Assembly (NCBI GenBank): GCA_951799405.1
Contig: OX637344.1
Location: forward strand, 4,216,001-4,280,000
DNA: 64,000 nt
DNA from: Agapetus fuscipes
Lineage: Eukaryota; Arthropoda; Insecta; Trichoptera; Glossosomatidae
Direction of reading: 5' to 3'
Under the pieces are notes generated by a model. The model ran no database searches and was not told the DNA's origin. It saw only the letters and a program-made list of their open reading frames with translations. This document shows, piece by piece, positions 20,584-30,198 of the stretch; position 1 is the stretch's first letter, and every line of letters begins with the position of its first letter. Made by a program: the position numbers and the translations under genes.

Positions 20584-20650
20584 AGTCTGTAGTCTACTGG
20601 TTGAAGATTCAGATTCATGAACGGAAGATCGTAGGTTCAATTTCTCACAT
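20584..20650 (+). repeat. Degenerate tRNA-like SINE head
   Basis: GTCTGTAGTCTACTGGTTG and GTAGGTTCAATTTCTC have the spacing of a SINE-C head but are too degenerate to be a functional tRNA. Confidence 0.45.
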
Positions 20651-20799
20651 TAACATGTTTTACGGTTTTTTCTTAGCACAGAATGTGTACCTACATAGAA
20701 TGTGATTCTTAAACAATTTCATTCAAAGGTTTGTCGGTATTATGGCCGAGGGGAACTAAGATTTAAGATGTTTTATTACAAATTAAAAATAAAAACTTG

Positions 20800-20980
20800 T
20801 TTCAGAGAGGGTTGGTAGGATTTGCAAGGCTTATGTTCATTCTAGGTTTAGGTTTTCATTTTGTAAGTACACATGAAGCGTGTGTAAGCGTGAACTAACG
20901 CGTGGCAGCTTGTGGGAATACATTGATTATGAATCTTAACTGTTAATGCATACCTCTGAAACTAAGATTAAAGATTGCAG
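20800..20980 (+). repeat. rep-B partial, diverged
   Basis: Starts at TTGTTTCAGAGAGGGTTGG and ends at GAAACTAAGATTAAAGATT. Confidence 0.65.
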
Positions 20981-20984
20981 AATA

Positions 20985-21565
20985 TATCCTCGTGACTAAG
21001 ATCTTCTTCTGTTTCAATCCTAGGATTGGTTTGCAGCAATATCTTTTATTCTTGTTCTCCATTCCTCCCTGACTAAGGCACGAGATAATATATTATATGC
21101 TACTCAACTCGAAGGCAAATTGAAACTCTAAATTTAAGATTTTCTTTTGATGAAACTTCCTTTTTCATTTCATTGCGTCATTTAAATTTCGTTTATTGTA
21201 CGAGTATACATTAGATACACAACAAAACATGAAAGTCATCATTGTTTGAAAGGTTGAATGTCACCATTTACACGTAAAAGGTAACAAAAAGCCGCATTAC
21301 TAGTTGGAGCAGTCATAAGCCCTTCTCTCAGGGCAGGTACATCATCAAGTTTTTATGGGAGACATCGTTAGTCATTAGTCGTTAGGGGTTTACTGCCCCA
21401 CAGCACGGGACAACTTGGTAAAAACAAAAAAAAACATATCATCAGGAAAGTCTGCCCCGATTAGGGTGGTCAGTTGCCCTGAAATTGGAAAATCCCGAAG
21501 TGGAAAAATTTCGGGAATGATAGATAAGTTTTTCCGCAAGGTGATAAATTTAGAACCAATATAGT
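20985..21565. other. No gene recognised
   Basis: AT-rich with short spurious ORFs. I see no repeat of the families used here. Confidence 0.4.
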
Positions 21566-21567
21566 TT

Positions 21568-21900
21568 GGTCGATAGCTCAGGTGGTAGAGTGCTTGCATT
21601 CCATGCCGAGAGCTCAGGTTCGAATCCCACCGAGGCGAGGGTGTCAGAAATGATTTCCCGTTTCGGTGTTTATTTCAAACCCCAAAATAAAATACCGGCA
21701 AGGTTTACTCAGCCTTCACAATAAATGAGTACTAGCCCTCTCGGGAGCTGGGAAACCCCCACTTCAACTGAAGTGGTTGGCGTAAGGCCGGCCCCCTTAC
21801 CTGTAAAAATAAATAGGTTCAACTCGCCACATGCGACCCCTTCGGGGATAACGCGGCAAGAAGTTACACTATATGTGTAGCTAAGTTGCGTTTTTGCGTT
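21568..21900 (+). repeat. SINE-A full-length reference copy
   Basis: About 330 bp. The head is TAGCTCAGGTGGTAGAGTGC with box B GGTTCGAATCC. The conserved body has TTTCCCGTTTCGGTG and AACTGAAGTGGTTGGCG, and the 3' end is TATGTGTAGCTAAGTTGCG. It is the cleanest copy in the window. Confidence 0.85.
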
Positions 21901-22011
21901 GCGTTTTATAGTTTGAGGTGTATTACGTATGAGAACGTGAAAATAAATTATGCATGTGAAAAATGAATGAGTTCAAATGATGAAGCGAAAAAAAATTAAT
22001 TTTGATTCTTT

Positions 22012-22503
22012 TGTGGTGAACATACTTACAACACATTTCGTTCTATGTAGTCTGATTACAGTTGCAGTCCATGCGTCACATACAATGTGACGTCATCATC
22101 GTTGGACGGTGAAATTCATTACCATATATGGTCACAGAGAGTGCAATTCATTACCATATATGGTCACGAAGAAAGACCACTCGCTGTCGCCATCTTGGGA
22201 ATGATCACCGCCCGGCACGCACGGCACTCCGCGATTGACTGTCAACTCGTTAAGACGCATCCCCGTCGTTGTCACATTCTCCACGCTCGAATCCACTCAG
22301 TTATAATATTCTTAATAATATTCAACGCTATTATAATACATTCTCAATAATATTTTATAATACAATACTGTGTAATCTCTGCTAAATATTAAAAAAATCA
22401 AGTTTGTACGTCAAGTGTTTTTATTTACCTCCACAACAACCAAGGAGTGGTGTTGGATGCTAGCTACCTTCAGGAGAACTCGCTACCGACATCACCCCTT
22501 ACA
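22012..22503 (+). repeat. 5' LTR of the CsRn1-like element
   Basis: Starts TGTGGTGAACAT and ends CACCCCTTACA, 492 bp. It has a CRE palindrome TGACGTCA (22088-22095), two CArG-type CCATATATGG boxes (22122-22131, 22154-22163) in a ~32-bp tandem duplication, and a GCCATCTTG word near 22190. The 87-codon ORF it contains is repeated in the 3' LTR and is not taken as a gene. Confidence 0.92.
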
Positions 22504-22504
22504 G

Positions 22505-22522
22505 TGGTGACCCCGACGTGAT
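22505..22522 (+). other. Primer-binding site, tRNA-Trp
   Basis: TGGTGACCCCGACGTGAT begins one base after the LTR. It is complementary to the 3' end of eukaryotic tRNA-Trp (CACGTCGGGGTCA plus CCA). The recognition is from known tRNA sequences, not a search. Confidence 0.85.
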
Positions 22523-22907
22523 TTGGAAGGTGAATAGAACCCCAAACTTGAACAGTGATCGAGTGTGGAGTGTGACAAAGAGTGAATCGCGAGTCATCCA
22601 ATCAGTGCCAACGACGGTAAAGGTACAGAAACAGTCAGCGTTATTTGTCTTGTCGCGCATTCCTCAGTGCACCGCGTCATCCGCTTGCATCGGTGTACTT
22701 CCCCCCGCGCGACTGCAAACCGCCTCTGTTCCTCACCGCGCGCGTGACGTCAGCGAACCGTTATCGCACAGCGACGCGTCATCAGCCGCTTATCGCGTCG
22801 TTTGCAATACGACACGCCCGTTGCAAAAATCAGCTGATTTCTTATCGTAAGAACCAGCTGAGGCATACACACGTCGCGCAACACACATCCCGTGACCTAC
22901 AAACACA

Positions 22908-23846
22908 ATGCAACGCCACGGCACGCCTGACAGTGAGGTGCTCGAAGAAGATGAGTACCTAGACTTTGCACCCTCAGCCGCACCCGCACCTGCACCTGCA
23001 CATACGCCTGCACCTACAGTTACACGTCCGACTGTAAACAACCAGCTGCAGAGGACATCGATCGACAGGGTCGCTGTCCGAGTGCCAATCTTCTGCCCTC
23101 AGGACCCCGAGATGTGGTTCTGCATGGCAGAACGGAGCTTTGAAGCAGCTGGAGTGACAGCTGAACAAACAAAATTCGGCTATATACTGAGCGCCCTGGA
23201 TCCCAAATACGCCACCGAGGTGAGAGACATAATTCTTAATCCGCCGGAGAAAGGAGCCGATCAGTTGCTGAAGAGGGAGCTGACGAAACGACTTAGTTCG
23301 ACTCAAGAACAGAAGACACGACGGCTGTTGGAACACGAAGAGGTAGGAGATCGGAAACCTTCGCAATTTCTCAGACACCTGAGGATGCTTGCGGGGACTG
23401 CAGTGGGAGACGAAGTCCTGAGGACGCTCTGGATGAGTCGCTTGCCGCAGTCTATGCAGGTCGTGCTGGCTACGCAGAAGGGCGTAGAGCTCGACAGGGT
23501 TGCCGACTTAGCAGACGCCATGTCTGACTCCACCGCTAACACGCCGTCCATTCACGAAACATCCGTGGAGACCTCCTTAACTGCTGTCATAAAAAACATG
23601 GAGACAGCTCTCCGTGCGGAGATTGCTGAGGTCCGCAGGGAGTTTTCAGGCAAGCACGCTTCAAGACCAGCAACAGCTACTGAAAGATTTTCTCGGGGGA
23701 GATCCAGGAGCAGATCGTCGGGACGCCCCCAAAACTCTGGCTACAGTCCATCCGGTTCCTGTTGGTATCACGCCAAATTTGGCTCAAGGGCTAAGAAGTG
23801 CGCCCAGCCGTGTACCTTTGAGGGAAACGACCGAGGCTCTCGTTAG
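22908..23846 (+). CDS. gag: gag of the CsRn1-like element
   Basis: 312 codons from ATG 22908 to TAG 23844-23846. It is the first long frame after the primer site; a 400-nt leader precedes it. Residues about 20-42 are an Ala/Pro repeat. Residues about 58-230 form the capsid-like region ([17 protein letters not shown] and following helices). An Arg/Ser-rich stretch precedes a CX2HX9CX3C box at residues 285-302. This CHCC order, in place of the usual CCHC knuckle, is a published mark of CsRn1-type elements. Gag packages the RNA and builds the cytoplasmic particle. The frame is intact. The last codons overlap the start of the pol frame. Confidence 0.9.
   Translation: MQRHGTPDSEVLEEDEYLDFAPSAAPAPAPAHTPAPTVTRPTVNNQLQRTSIDRVAVRVPIFCPQDPEMWFCMAERSFEAAGVTAEQTKFGYILSALDPKYATEVRDIILNPPEKGADQLLKRELTKRLSSTQEQKTRRLLEHEEVGDRKPSQFLRHLRMLAGTAVGDEVLRTLWMSRLPQSMQVVLATQKGVELDRVADLADAMSDSTANTPSIHETSVETSLTAVIKNMETALRAEIAEVRREFSGKHASRPATATERFSRGRSRSRSSGRPQNSGYSPSGSCWYHAKFGSRAKKCAQPCTFEGNDRGSR
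23822..23828 (+). promoter_or_regulatory. Programmed minus-one frameshift heptamer GGGAAAC
   Basis: In the gag frame it is read G_GGA_AAC, a canonical X_XXY_YYZ slippery site. The minus-one frame is closed by a TGA at 23819-23821 immediately upstream and is open from 23822 through protease and RT. Position and phase are therefore what gag-pol fusion requires. A downstream structure was not established. Confidence 0.8.
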
Positions 23847-25190
23847 AAGCGGCTAGCGATACCTGCCCAACATCAAGCCGTCTTTTCATCACCGATCACT
23901 CAACTAAAACGAAATTTCTCATAGACACGGGAGCGGACCTGTGTGTCTACCCCCGGCTAAAAATCCAAGGACGCCCAGCCAAGTCTTCATATGAACTGTC
24001 AGCAGCAAATGGGACAACCATAGCCACGTATGGTACCGTTACACTGACGCTAAATCTGGGATTGAGAAGGGATTTCACATGGAAATTCGTGATCGCGGAT
24101 GTAACCAAACCTATCATCGGAGTGGACTTCCTAGGCCACTTCGGTTTACTGGTAGACGTCAAACACGGAAAACTTCTCGACCGAACTACGCAGCTCACTA
24201 CTTCTGGACATCGCAGCAACGTGCATGTTGAGACCGTCAAAACTGTTGCTGGTAAGTCACCATTCCATGCACTTCTTCAGCAGTTCCCTGACCTCACACG
24301 TCCAGATGGTACATCGAGAGAAGTTTGCCACGGCACACGACATCACATCAAAACAACCCCCGGACCACCAGTTTCTGCAAGACCAAGACGACTTGCACCT
24401 GACAAACTTTTGATAGCTAAAAAGGAATTTCAGAAGATGGCACAACTAGGGATCATCCAACCATCGGAGAGTTGCTGGTCATCACCTCTTCATCTCGTCC
24501 CGAAATCTGACGAGCAATGGCGACCTTGTGGCGATTATCGAGGTTTAAATGCTAGGACAGTACCTGATCGGTATCCAGTTCGACACATTCAAGATTTTGC
24601 TCAATCTCTGCAAGGACGAACAATTTTCTCAACCATCGATCTTGTTCGAGCCTACAACCAAATTCCAGTCGTTGAAGATGACATCCCGAAGACAGCCATC
24701 ACAACGCCGTTCGGACTATATGAATTTAAATTCATGTCGTTCGGTCTTCGAAACGCCGCTCAAACTTTTCAACGTTTCATTGACGAAATCCTACTAGGAC
24801 TTGACTTCTGCTACGCATATATTGATGACATACTCGTCGCATCAACTTCAGAAGAAGAGCACCTACAGCATCTCAAAATTTTGTTCAAGAAACTTCAAGA
24901 CTACGGAATCGTAGTCAACTCCCGAAAATGTTTCTTTGGTCAAGAGGAAGTAAAATTTCTAGGTTATCTTGTCACCGGTGAAGGCACGCGTCCACTACCT
25001 GACAAAGTCGAAGCCATCAAGAAATACACTCGCCCCACAACAATCAAAGATCTACGCAGATTTCTGGGTATAATCAACTTCTACAGAAGATTCATACCTA
25101 AAGCCGCGCAGATCCAAGCACCATTAAACGCCCTACTGACGAACAACGCCAAAGGAAAACAACCGATTATCTGGACTTCTGGACTATTAG

Positions 25191-25275
25191 GAATCCACTC
25201 AGTTATAATATTCTTAATAATATTCAACGCTATTATAATACATTCTCATACATATTTTATCATTTTATTACTGTA
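25191..25275 (+). repeat. LTR fragment inside the element
   Basis: 25191-25248 is identical to LTR positions 22289-22346, and the next ~27 bp are similar but diverged. It marks the deletion joint and suggests template switching or recombination between copies. Confidence 0.85.
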
Positions 25276-25530
25276 TCGTAAAACTAACAAGCAGAAAACA
25301 CAGTTGACAACCCCTGCAAAAGGCACAAAATACAAACACAACATCAGGTCACTCACCAAGAGTCCAAAGTCGATATTTTCGCAACATGCAACATCAGCTT
25401 AAATGAAACACTCATCAGCCAACTCAATTGCACAATCCAAAATATCGCAAACTGATCATAGTGACGCATCACATAATGACTCAAATAATTGTCAATGTGT
25501 CAGTTCACTAGCAGTCTTCAACAAACCAAC

Positions 25531-25779
25531 ATGGGATCAACATCCAGCAAAGAAGAGCTAGTCATCGCACAGACCGCAGCCGGAGCCGCAGAAACCAGCG
25601 CTCACAGGACAACGCATCGTTTAACCCTTTCAATATTAATCATAATATGTATTTTGTGCTTCAGCATTGGCGTTTACCTAGTGTGGAGGAAATGCCGGAG
25701 ACAAGTGAAAAACGATGTCCTGACACAGCTCCGGATCCTGGAGAAAACCCAGCAGCCTCTACCGAAGATCCGTCAATGA
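25531..25779 (+). CDS. Small membrane ORF 1 of the CsRn1-like element
   Basis: 82 codons. The ATG at 25531 (second in-frame Met of the open frame) is chosen because it gives MGSTSS, which fits the N-myristoylation pattern MGxxxS. An acidic/polar stretch follows, then one hydrophobic segment (residues 31-51) and a basic WRKCRRQVK. The last base pairs overlap the next ORF (ATGA at 25776-25779). It occupies the env position of retroviruses but has no envelope hallmarks: no long ectodomain, furin site or signal peptide. Function unknown. Confidence 0.55.
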   Translation: MGSTSSKEELVIAQTAAGAAETSAHRTTHRLTLSILIIICILCFSIGVYLVWRKCRRQVKNDVLTQLRILEKTQQPLPKIRQ

Positions 25780-25940
25780 GGATCGGGACAAGCAGGCCAG
25801 CTAAGAGGAAGGACAACGACTCGGAGACAATCACAATAACCATTTTCATCATCGTGGTTATCCTCCTCACCATCTTCATGACCCATGGACTACGAGAATT
25901 TGGCAGAAGTCTGATCATCCAACCAGACGCATACTGCTGA
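25776..25940 (+). CDS. Small membrane ORF 2 of the CsRn1-like element
   Basis: 54 codons from the ATG that overlaps the TGA of the preceding ORF. It has a basic N terminus (RPAKRKD), then a single hydrophobic segment TITITIFIIVVILLTIFM (residues 19-36) and a short tail ending DAYC. Its placement suggests termination-reinitiation. It could also be a chance ORF; the hydrophobic segment directly after ORF 1's argues mildly against that. Confidence 0.45.
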   Translation: MRIGTSRPAKRKDNDSETITITIFIIVVILLTIFMTHGLREFGRSLIIQPDAYC

Positions 25941-25992
25941 CGAGACAAATTCCCATCTATGTATCTCTACCTTTATCGCGATCTGAATCGCT

Positions 25993-26002
25993 GGGAAGGG
26001 GG
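25993..26002 (+). other. Polypurine tract of the CsRn1-like element
   Basis: GGGAAGGGGG lies 4 bp before the 3' LTR, where plus-strand synthesis is primed. Confidence 0.8.
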
Positions 26003-26006
26003 TACC

Positions 26007-26498
26007 TGTGGTGAACATACTTACAACACATTTCGTTCTATGTAGTCTGATTACAGTTGCAGTCCATGCGTCACATACAATGTGACGTCATCATCGTTGG
26101 ACGGTGAAATTCATTACCATATATGGTCACAGAGAGTGCAATTCATTACCATATATGGTCACGAAGAAAGACCACTCGCTGTCGCCATCTTGGGAATGAT
26201 CACCGCCCGGCACGCACGGCACTCCGCGATTGACTGTCAACTCGTTAAGACGCATCCCCGTCGTTGTCACATTCTCCACGCTCGAATCCACTCAGTTATA
26301 ATATTCTTAATAATATTCAACGCTATTATAATACATTCTCAATAATATTTTATAATACAATACTGTGTAATCTCTGCTAAATATTAAAAAAATCAAGTTT
26401 GTACGTCAAGTGTTTTTATTTACCTCCACAACAACCAAGGAGTGGTGTTGGATGCTAGCTACCTTCAGGAGAACTCGCTACCGACATCACCCCTTACA
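26007..26498 (+). repeat. 3' LTR of the CsRn1-like element
   Basis: 492 bp, appears identical to the 5' LTR. It carries the same CRE (26083-26090) and CArG-type boxes (26117-26126, 26149-26158). Confidence 0.92.
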
Positions 26499-26639
26499 CT
26501 TTCATTGCTCTATAATTTAAGCTGCGAGGATTATAATGAACATTCAAGATTTAAATTGAATTCACGATCCTAGACTTCATACGAATTAAGAAAAAAATAA
26601 CCAAAATCTCCAATTCACAGAACCCAGTTACCATCGCCG

Positions 26640-26860
26640 TCTTTTACAGAAATAGGGGAGATATTACAGTATGAGTGGTCAGCCTCGTACCAACTTTAAG
26701 TCGAAGAACCTTCCAGTCAAGAACCTATACGTCGAGGTTTATTATAAAATACCTTTATTTCAGGGAAAGTCTTCAAGAGTTGCTGAAATGACGTTAATTT
26801 CAGGTTCAGTTCTTTTTTGTATAAACACATTTAGTATGTGTAAGCGCGAATCTACCCATG
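26640..26860. repeat. rep-B fragments, head-to-head
   Basis: A minus-strand 5' fragment (26640-26706, AGTGGTCAGCCTCGTACCAA) followed by a plus-strand fragment (26757-26860, TTTCAGGGAAAGTC through TGTGTAAGCGCGAA). Confidence 0.55.
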
Positions 26861-27032
26861 AATATGTTAGATATTTATTTACCTTGGTAAGGTGTACTTC
26901 GTGTATTTGTACTTTTTTGTATATTCAATTTACCAAGTTTATCAAAATACGAAAAAAAATAATCTGAAGGTACTACAAAAGTGTAGCTGGTTTGATAAAG
27001 TAAAATTCCGATAAAACCCATTTGTTGTGGAT

Positions 27033-27275
27033 GTTCCTTGACATATAGGTTGCCATGCGGCTGACCACCCATGCTGTAGAAAATGGTTCACTTTGCCAAT
27101 GTCACCCGTATTTCAGGGAAGGTTGGCAAGAGTTGCAGGGTATACGTGCATTTGAACTTTGTGTTTTTATGTTGTAGGTTCACATGCGGCATATGCAAGT
27201 GCGAACTTGAGAATGCATATAATGTGAATCCTCAATGTAACATACCTTTGCAACTTAGATTAGATTAGATTAGAC
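27033..27275 (+). repeat. rep-B copy
   Basis: TTCCTTGACATATAGG to AACTTAGATTAGATTAGATT; about 15 bp are deleted near the CGCGAACTT segment. Confidence 0.85.
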
Positions 27276-27603
27276 CCAAAAATATCGGGATTTTATCGGA
27301 GAAATTGTCGGGATTTTCACAATTCATCGGGATTTATACCATGAAACAGCTCCCTCCTGGCGTCGTACAGTTCTCCTAAGTGAGCAGTGGGTATTCATTT
27401 AATTATGTAGGTCGTACTAGTGAGACGCAATAAGCCAGGTGGGCGACTGTACACGTGATGTGTTTATCCCCTTTCGTTTTTATCACCACTCATTGGTTAA
27501 GATAGAGGTTCCCCAACTATCTACGCATCATATAAAACCTATATCTTCAAGTATTATTGATTTTTCCCTTAGTAATACTCTTTTTCTTCTTCCGCAGCCT
27601 GTA

Positions 27604-27778
27604 CCCTGAGAACGAGTTTTTTCACTTTACTCGAAGTATTGTGTATTCGAGAAAAATGTAAATGAACTTGTAAAGCACCCCTGGCAGTTTCGAAACTTGT
27701 TTTGCCAGGGGTGTTTTACAAGTTCACGTACATTTTTCTCGAATACTTCGAGTAAAGTGAGAAAACTCGTACTCAGGG
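27604..27778. mobile_element. Hairpin-type MITE, 175 bp
   Basis: Nearly the whole element is two arms (27604-27686 and 27703-27778) that pair with few mismatches plus a ~7-nt insertion (GTGTATT). The outer ends are CCCTGAG and CTCAGGG. A target duplication was not identified. Confidence 0.65.
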
Positions 27779-27832
27779 TCTTGGACGTAGGATTCCTCTA
27801 ATCCTCACCATTTATGTCTATCGGCTGCTGTG

Positions 27833-28010
27833 TTCAGTCATTCTCAGCCTGCAGTTCCCTTGATTGTCAAGCCACCTCATTTGGGATCTCCCCACTCTCC
27901 GCTTGGACATCCTGGGCGCCACTGTACGATACTTTTCGGCCACCTGTCATGGTCCTGCCTTGCGACGTGACCAGCTCAGCACCCTTTTTTAAGCAGGCCA
28001 CTCGCTGTAT
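27833..28010 (-). pseudogene. LINE C-terminal fragment
   Basis: On the minus strand one frame reads APRMSKRRVGRSQMRWLDN followed by a stop, like the GRPxxRWxD C-terminal motif of several LINE clades. Only the tail is present. Confidence 0.4.
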
Positions 28011-28095
28011 GACATCAGTGACACCAGTGGGTTTGCAGATCTCTTGGTGGTTAAGCTGTTTCCCAGCATCTTGATCCCAACATTCGTAGCATTTG

Positions 28096-28203
28096 ACTGG
28101 TCCGTAGTCTAGCGGTAACGCTTCGGACTCGTAAATGGAAGGTTGTGGGTTCGATACCCGGCGGAGCAGAGGGCCTCTTGAGGTGTGATTCACACTATCT
28201 AAT
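28096..28203 (+). repeat. SINE-C with internal deletion
   Basis: Intact tRNA-like head (TCCGTAGTCTAGCGGTAACG; GGTTCGATACCC) joined directly to the 3' segment CTCTTGAGGTGTGATTCACAC. About 180 bp of body are missing. Confidence 0.8.
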
Positions 28204-28205
28204 AA

Positions 28206-28451
28206 AAATCTAATAATCTAAGTTGCAAGGATATATTCATTAAAAGCTCTCAGATGTATGCCCACAAACAAACACGTGTAGTTCGCGCTTACAAATGCTG
28301 ATTGTGTACTTACAAATAAAATCCAAACCTCAAATGAACATAAGCCCTGCAACTCTTGCCGACATTCCCTGAAACAGGGGTGACATTGGCAAAGTGAACC
28401 ATTTTTTACAGTATGGGTGGTCAGCCTCATACCAACCTATAAGTCAAAGAA
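28206..28451 (-). repeat. rep-B copy
   Basis: Near full length; very similar to the copy at 40395-40635 (same subfamily, with AAACACGTGTAGTTCGCG). Confidence 0.85.
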
Positions 28452-28578
28452 TAGGTAACAAAAACAAAAACAAAAAAATGACTATTTATTAAATAATCGA
28501 TTTTATCAATTGTATTTGCATCCTAAAACCACTACAATGCCCTTTAATGTTAACGTTAAATATATTTTTAAAACCTTT

Positions 28579-28815
28579 CGGGGCTATTCTTAGACATTTT
28601 AGTCGCCCGTTGAGCCCACGCTTTGGCAAACTAATGATGCACAAGACCTGTCAATCCAAGATGGCCGCAAGTGAGCAGCTGATTTGTCTTTACAAAAATA
28701 TTACCAAAATTTGGTAGGTAAGAATGACCGTGGTGATGAGACTGTCAGGCCAGACATCATTAGTTTGTCAAAGCGTGGGCTTAACGGGCGACTAAAATGT
28801 CTAAGGATAGCCCCG
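28579..28815. mobile_element. TIR-type MITE with 61-bp arms
   Basis: Arms 28579-28639 and 28755-28815 match as inverted repeats with two or three differences (outer CGGGGCTATTCTTAGACA). TTT flanks both ends, a possible 3-bp duplication. The ~115-bp centre holds no ORF of note. Confidence 0.75.
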
Positions 28816-29159
28816 TTTGAATTTAAATATTGGTTTGATCAAGCTTCGAATGGTTCTACAAAGGCACAATACGCGTTCACGTTCGCCGGCCGTTCAAATG
28901 GCCGTCACATCGGGGATCAGCCGAGCGGCAATATGTTATGACGCAGGTATGACGTTAATAATATCGGAGAATTCTCCACATTCATGACAGCGGTGGGTAT
29001 ACCAGTAGCGCACGCTCCTGCCGGCTTTCCTTTGGAAAATACTACACAAAAAATAATTAAAAAATAAAGGTGTATAAGAATGGGATGAGAATGTTCAGAA
29101 TAGATTTTTGTACCCAGACTGTACAAAAGAATGTAATGAGATGATTCAGAATGGTTCCA

Positions 29160-29252
29160 TGACAGAACGGCACATTGACAAAACAACACATGACATAACG
29201 ACACATGTATTTACATCACATGACAGGACATCACACGACAAAACATCACATT
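29160..29252. repeat. Foldback-like TGACAAAACA array fragment
   Basis: Units such as CATGACAGGACATCACACGA and ACATTGACAAAACAACAC. Confidence 0.55.
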
Positions 29253-29261
29253 CTCGATTTC

Positions 29262-29695
29262 TCTACCTCTTTTAATTCATTTATATCAAAGGTTCCCAAG
29301 CTTTTATTTCTCATAGACCTCTTCTTCATAGAATCAAAAATTTTGGGGGTTTCGGTAGACCCCCTAAAATTTGTTGCGTTTTTTTTTGTCTTAAATATCG
29401 CCGACGGGAGGAGGGGGTAGGCGCGCAGTTTTCAAAGTTCATTTTGTTCGTAAAAATGCTGTTGACGGGTAAGGGAGGGGGGTTAGACATACAATTTGAA
29501 AGATGGGGGGCCGCGGGCTTGTATAATTTTTCGTAGACCCCCTCTTACGACTTGTAGACCCCCATTTTTATGTCACGTCAATGTAGACCCCCATCGAGTA
29601 TCCCGTAGACCCCCAGGGGTCTACAAGTCTTGTAGACGATATCGACCACTTCGAGAATCACTGATTTATATCATCACCTTTCTTGTACATTTGTT
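29262..29695 (-). pseudogene. LINE 3' fragment (same family as 9746-10655) split by a MITE
   Basis: 29262-29286 plus 29672-29695 together match the plus-strand reading at about 9835-9875 (CTCTTTTAATTCATTTATAT joined to CATCACCTTTCTTG). The interruption is the hAT-like MITE. Confidence 0.7.
29287..29663. mobile_element. hAT-like MITE, 377 bp
   Basis: Exact 8-bp duplication ATTTATAT (29279-29286, 29664-29671). Ends CAAAGGTTCCCAAG and, inward from the right, CAGTGATTCTCGAAG. Repeated TAGACCCCC words inside. The empty site is readable because the host is a known LINE fragment. Confidence 0.85.
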
Positions 29696-30198
29696 ACCTT
29701 TATTTTTAGTTAAAAAGCGAGATTACCGCACTTTTGCACTTTTTTTCAAACGGGGTTTCTTTTTGTAAAATCTCATCCTTCACCTTTGGCGCTTAAAAAA
29801 GGAAAAGGGAAAAAGGGAACTGGGAAAAGGCCACCTCGGGTCTATTGAAAACCCATCGAGTGAGGCCCAGGGCGGCGCTCGTCCTAGCGGAAGACACACA
29901 TTCTATTCAAATGGACCGATCGCTGCCCAATAAAAACCTATTTTTTACGGTAAAATTGGAAACCATTGATAACGTGCCGCCTTTGATGTAAGCACATTTT
30001 TCTTCTCTCGCTTCTCTGAATTCTGATTTTTTTTATAGATATCTTGTATATTTCCATTTTATTATTTTAAGAAATGGCGGTTGATCTGTGATGTTGGCGG
30101 CTGAGGTTTGTTAAAGTAAAATTGGTTTTATGATTTAGTTTTTATGTCCATGTATATATTGTGATTTATTGTTATTAAAAAATGTAATTTGTCATGTA

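Larger units (their letters stand above)
23822..25402 (+). pseudogene. pol: pol (protease and reverse transcriptase), truncated
   Basis: Open for 526 codons in the minus-one frame relative to gag. Retropepsin-like protease: LIDTGAD (23918-23938, catalytic DTGA at 23924-23935) and [12 protein letters not shown]. Reverse transcriptase: [43 protein letters not shown] (YIDD at 24818-24829) and [13 protein letters not shown]. At about 25190, just past the RT connection (PIIWT), the sequence changes to a 58-bp stretch identical to the LTR, and the frame then runs through non-pol codons to a stop. RNase H and integrase are absent. Confidence 0.88.
22012..26498 (+). mobile_element. Ty3/gypsy retrotransposon, CsRn1/Kabuki-like, internally deleted
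   Basis: Two 492-bp LTRs that look identical by eye bound a 3.5-kb interior, with the 4-bp duplication CTTT (22008-22011, 26499-26502). The interior carries a tRNA-Trp primer site, gag with a CHCC box, a minus-one frameshift site, protease, RT, a scrap of LTR where RNase H and integrase should be, two small ORFs and a polypurine tract. tRNA-Trp priming, CHCC gag and 4-bp duplications are the combination reported for the CsRn1 clade. Identical LTRs imply a recent insertion. Without integrase the copy cannot be autonomous, so it was probably mobilised in trans or lost the segment after insertion. Confidence 0.9.

Noticed and set aside
22087..22350. 87-codon ORF in both LTRs of the Ty3 element
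   Set aside because: It lies wholly inside LTR sequence and is identical in the two LTRs because the LTRs are identical; no domain is visible.
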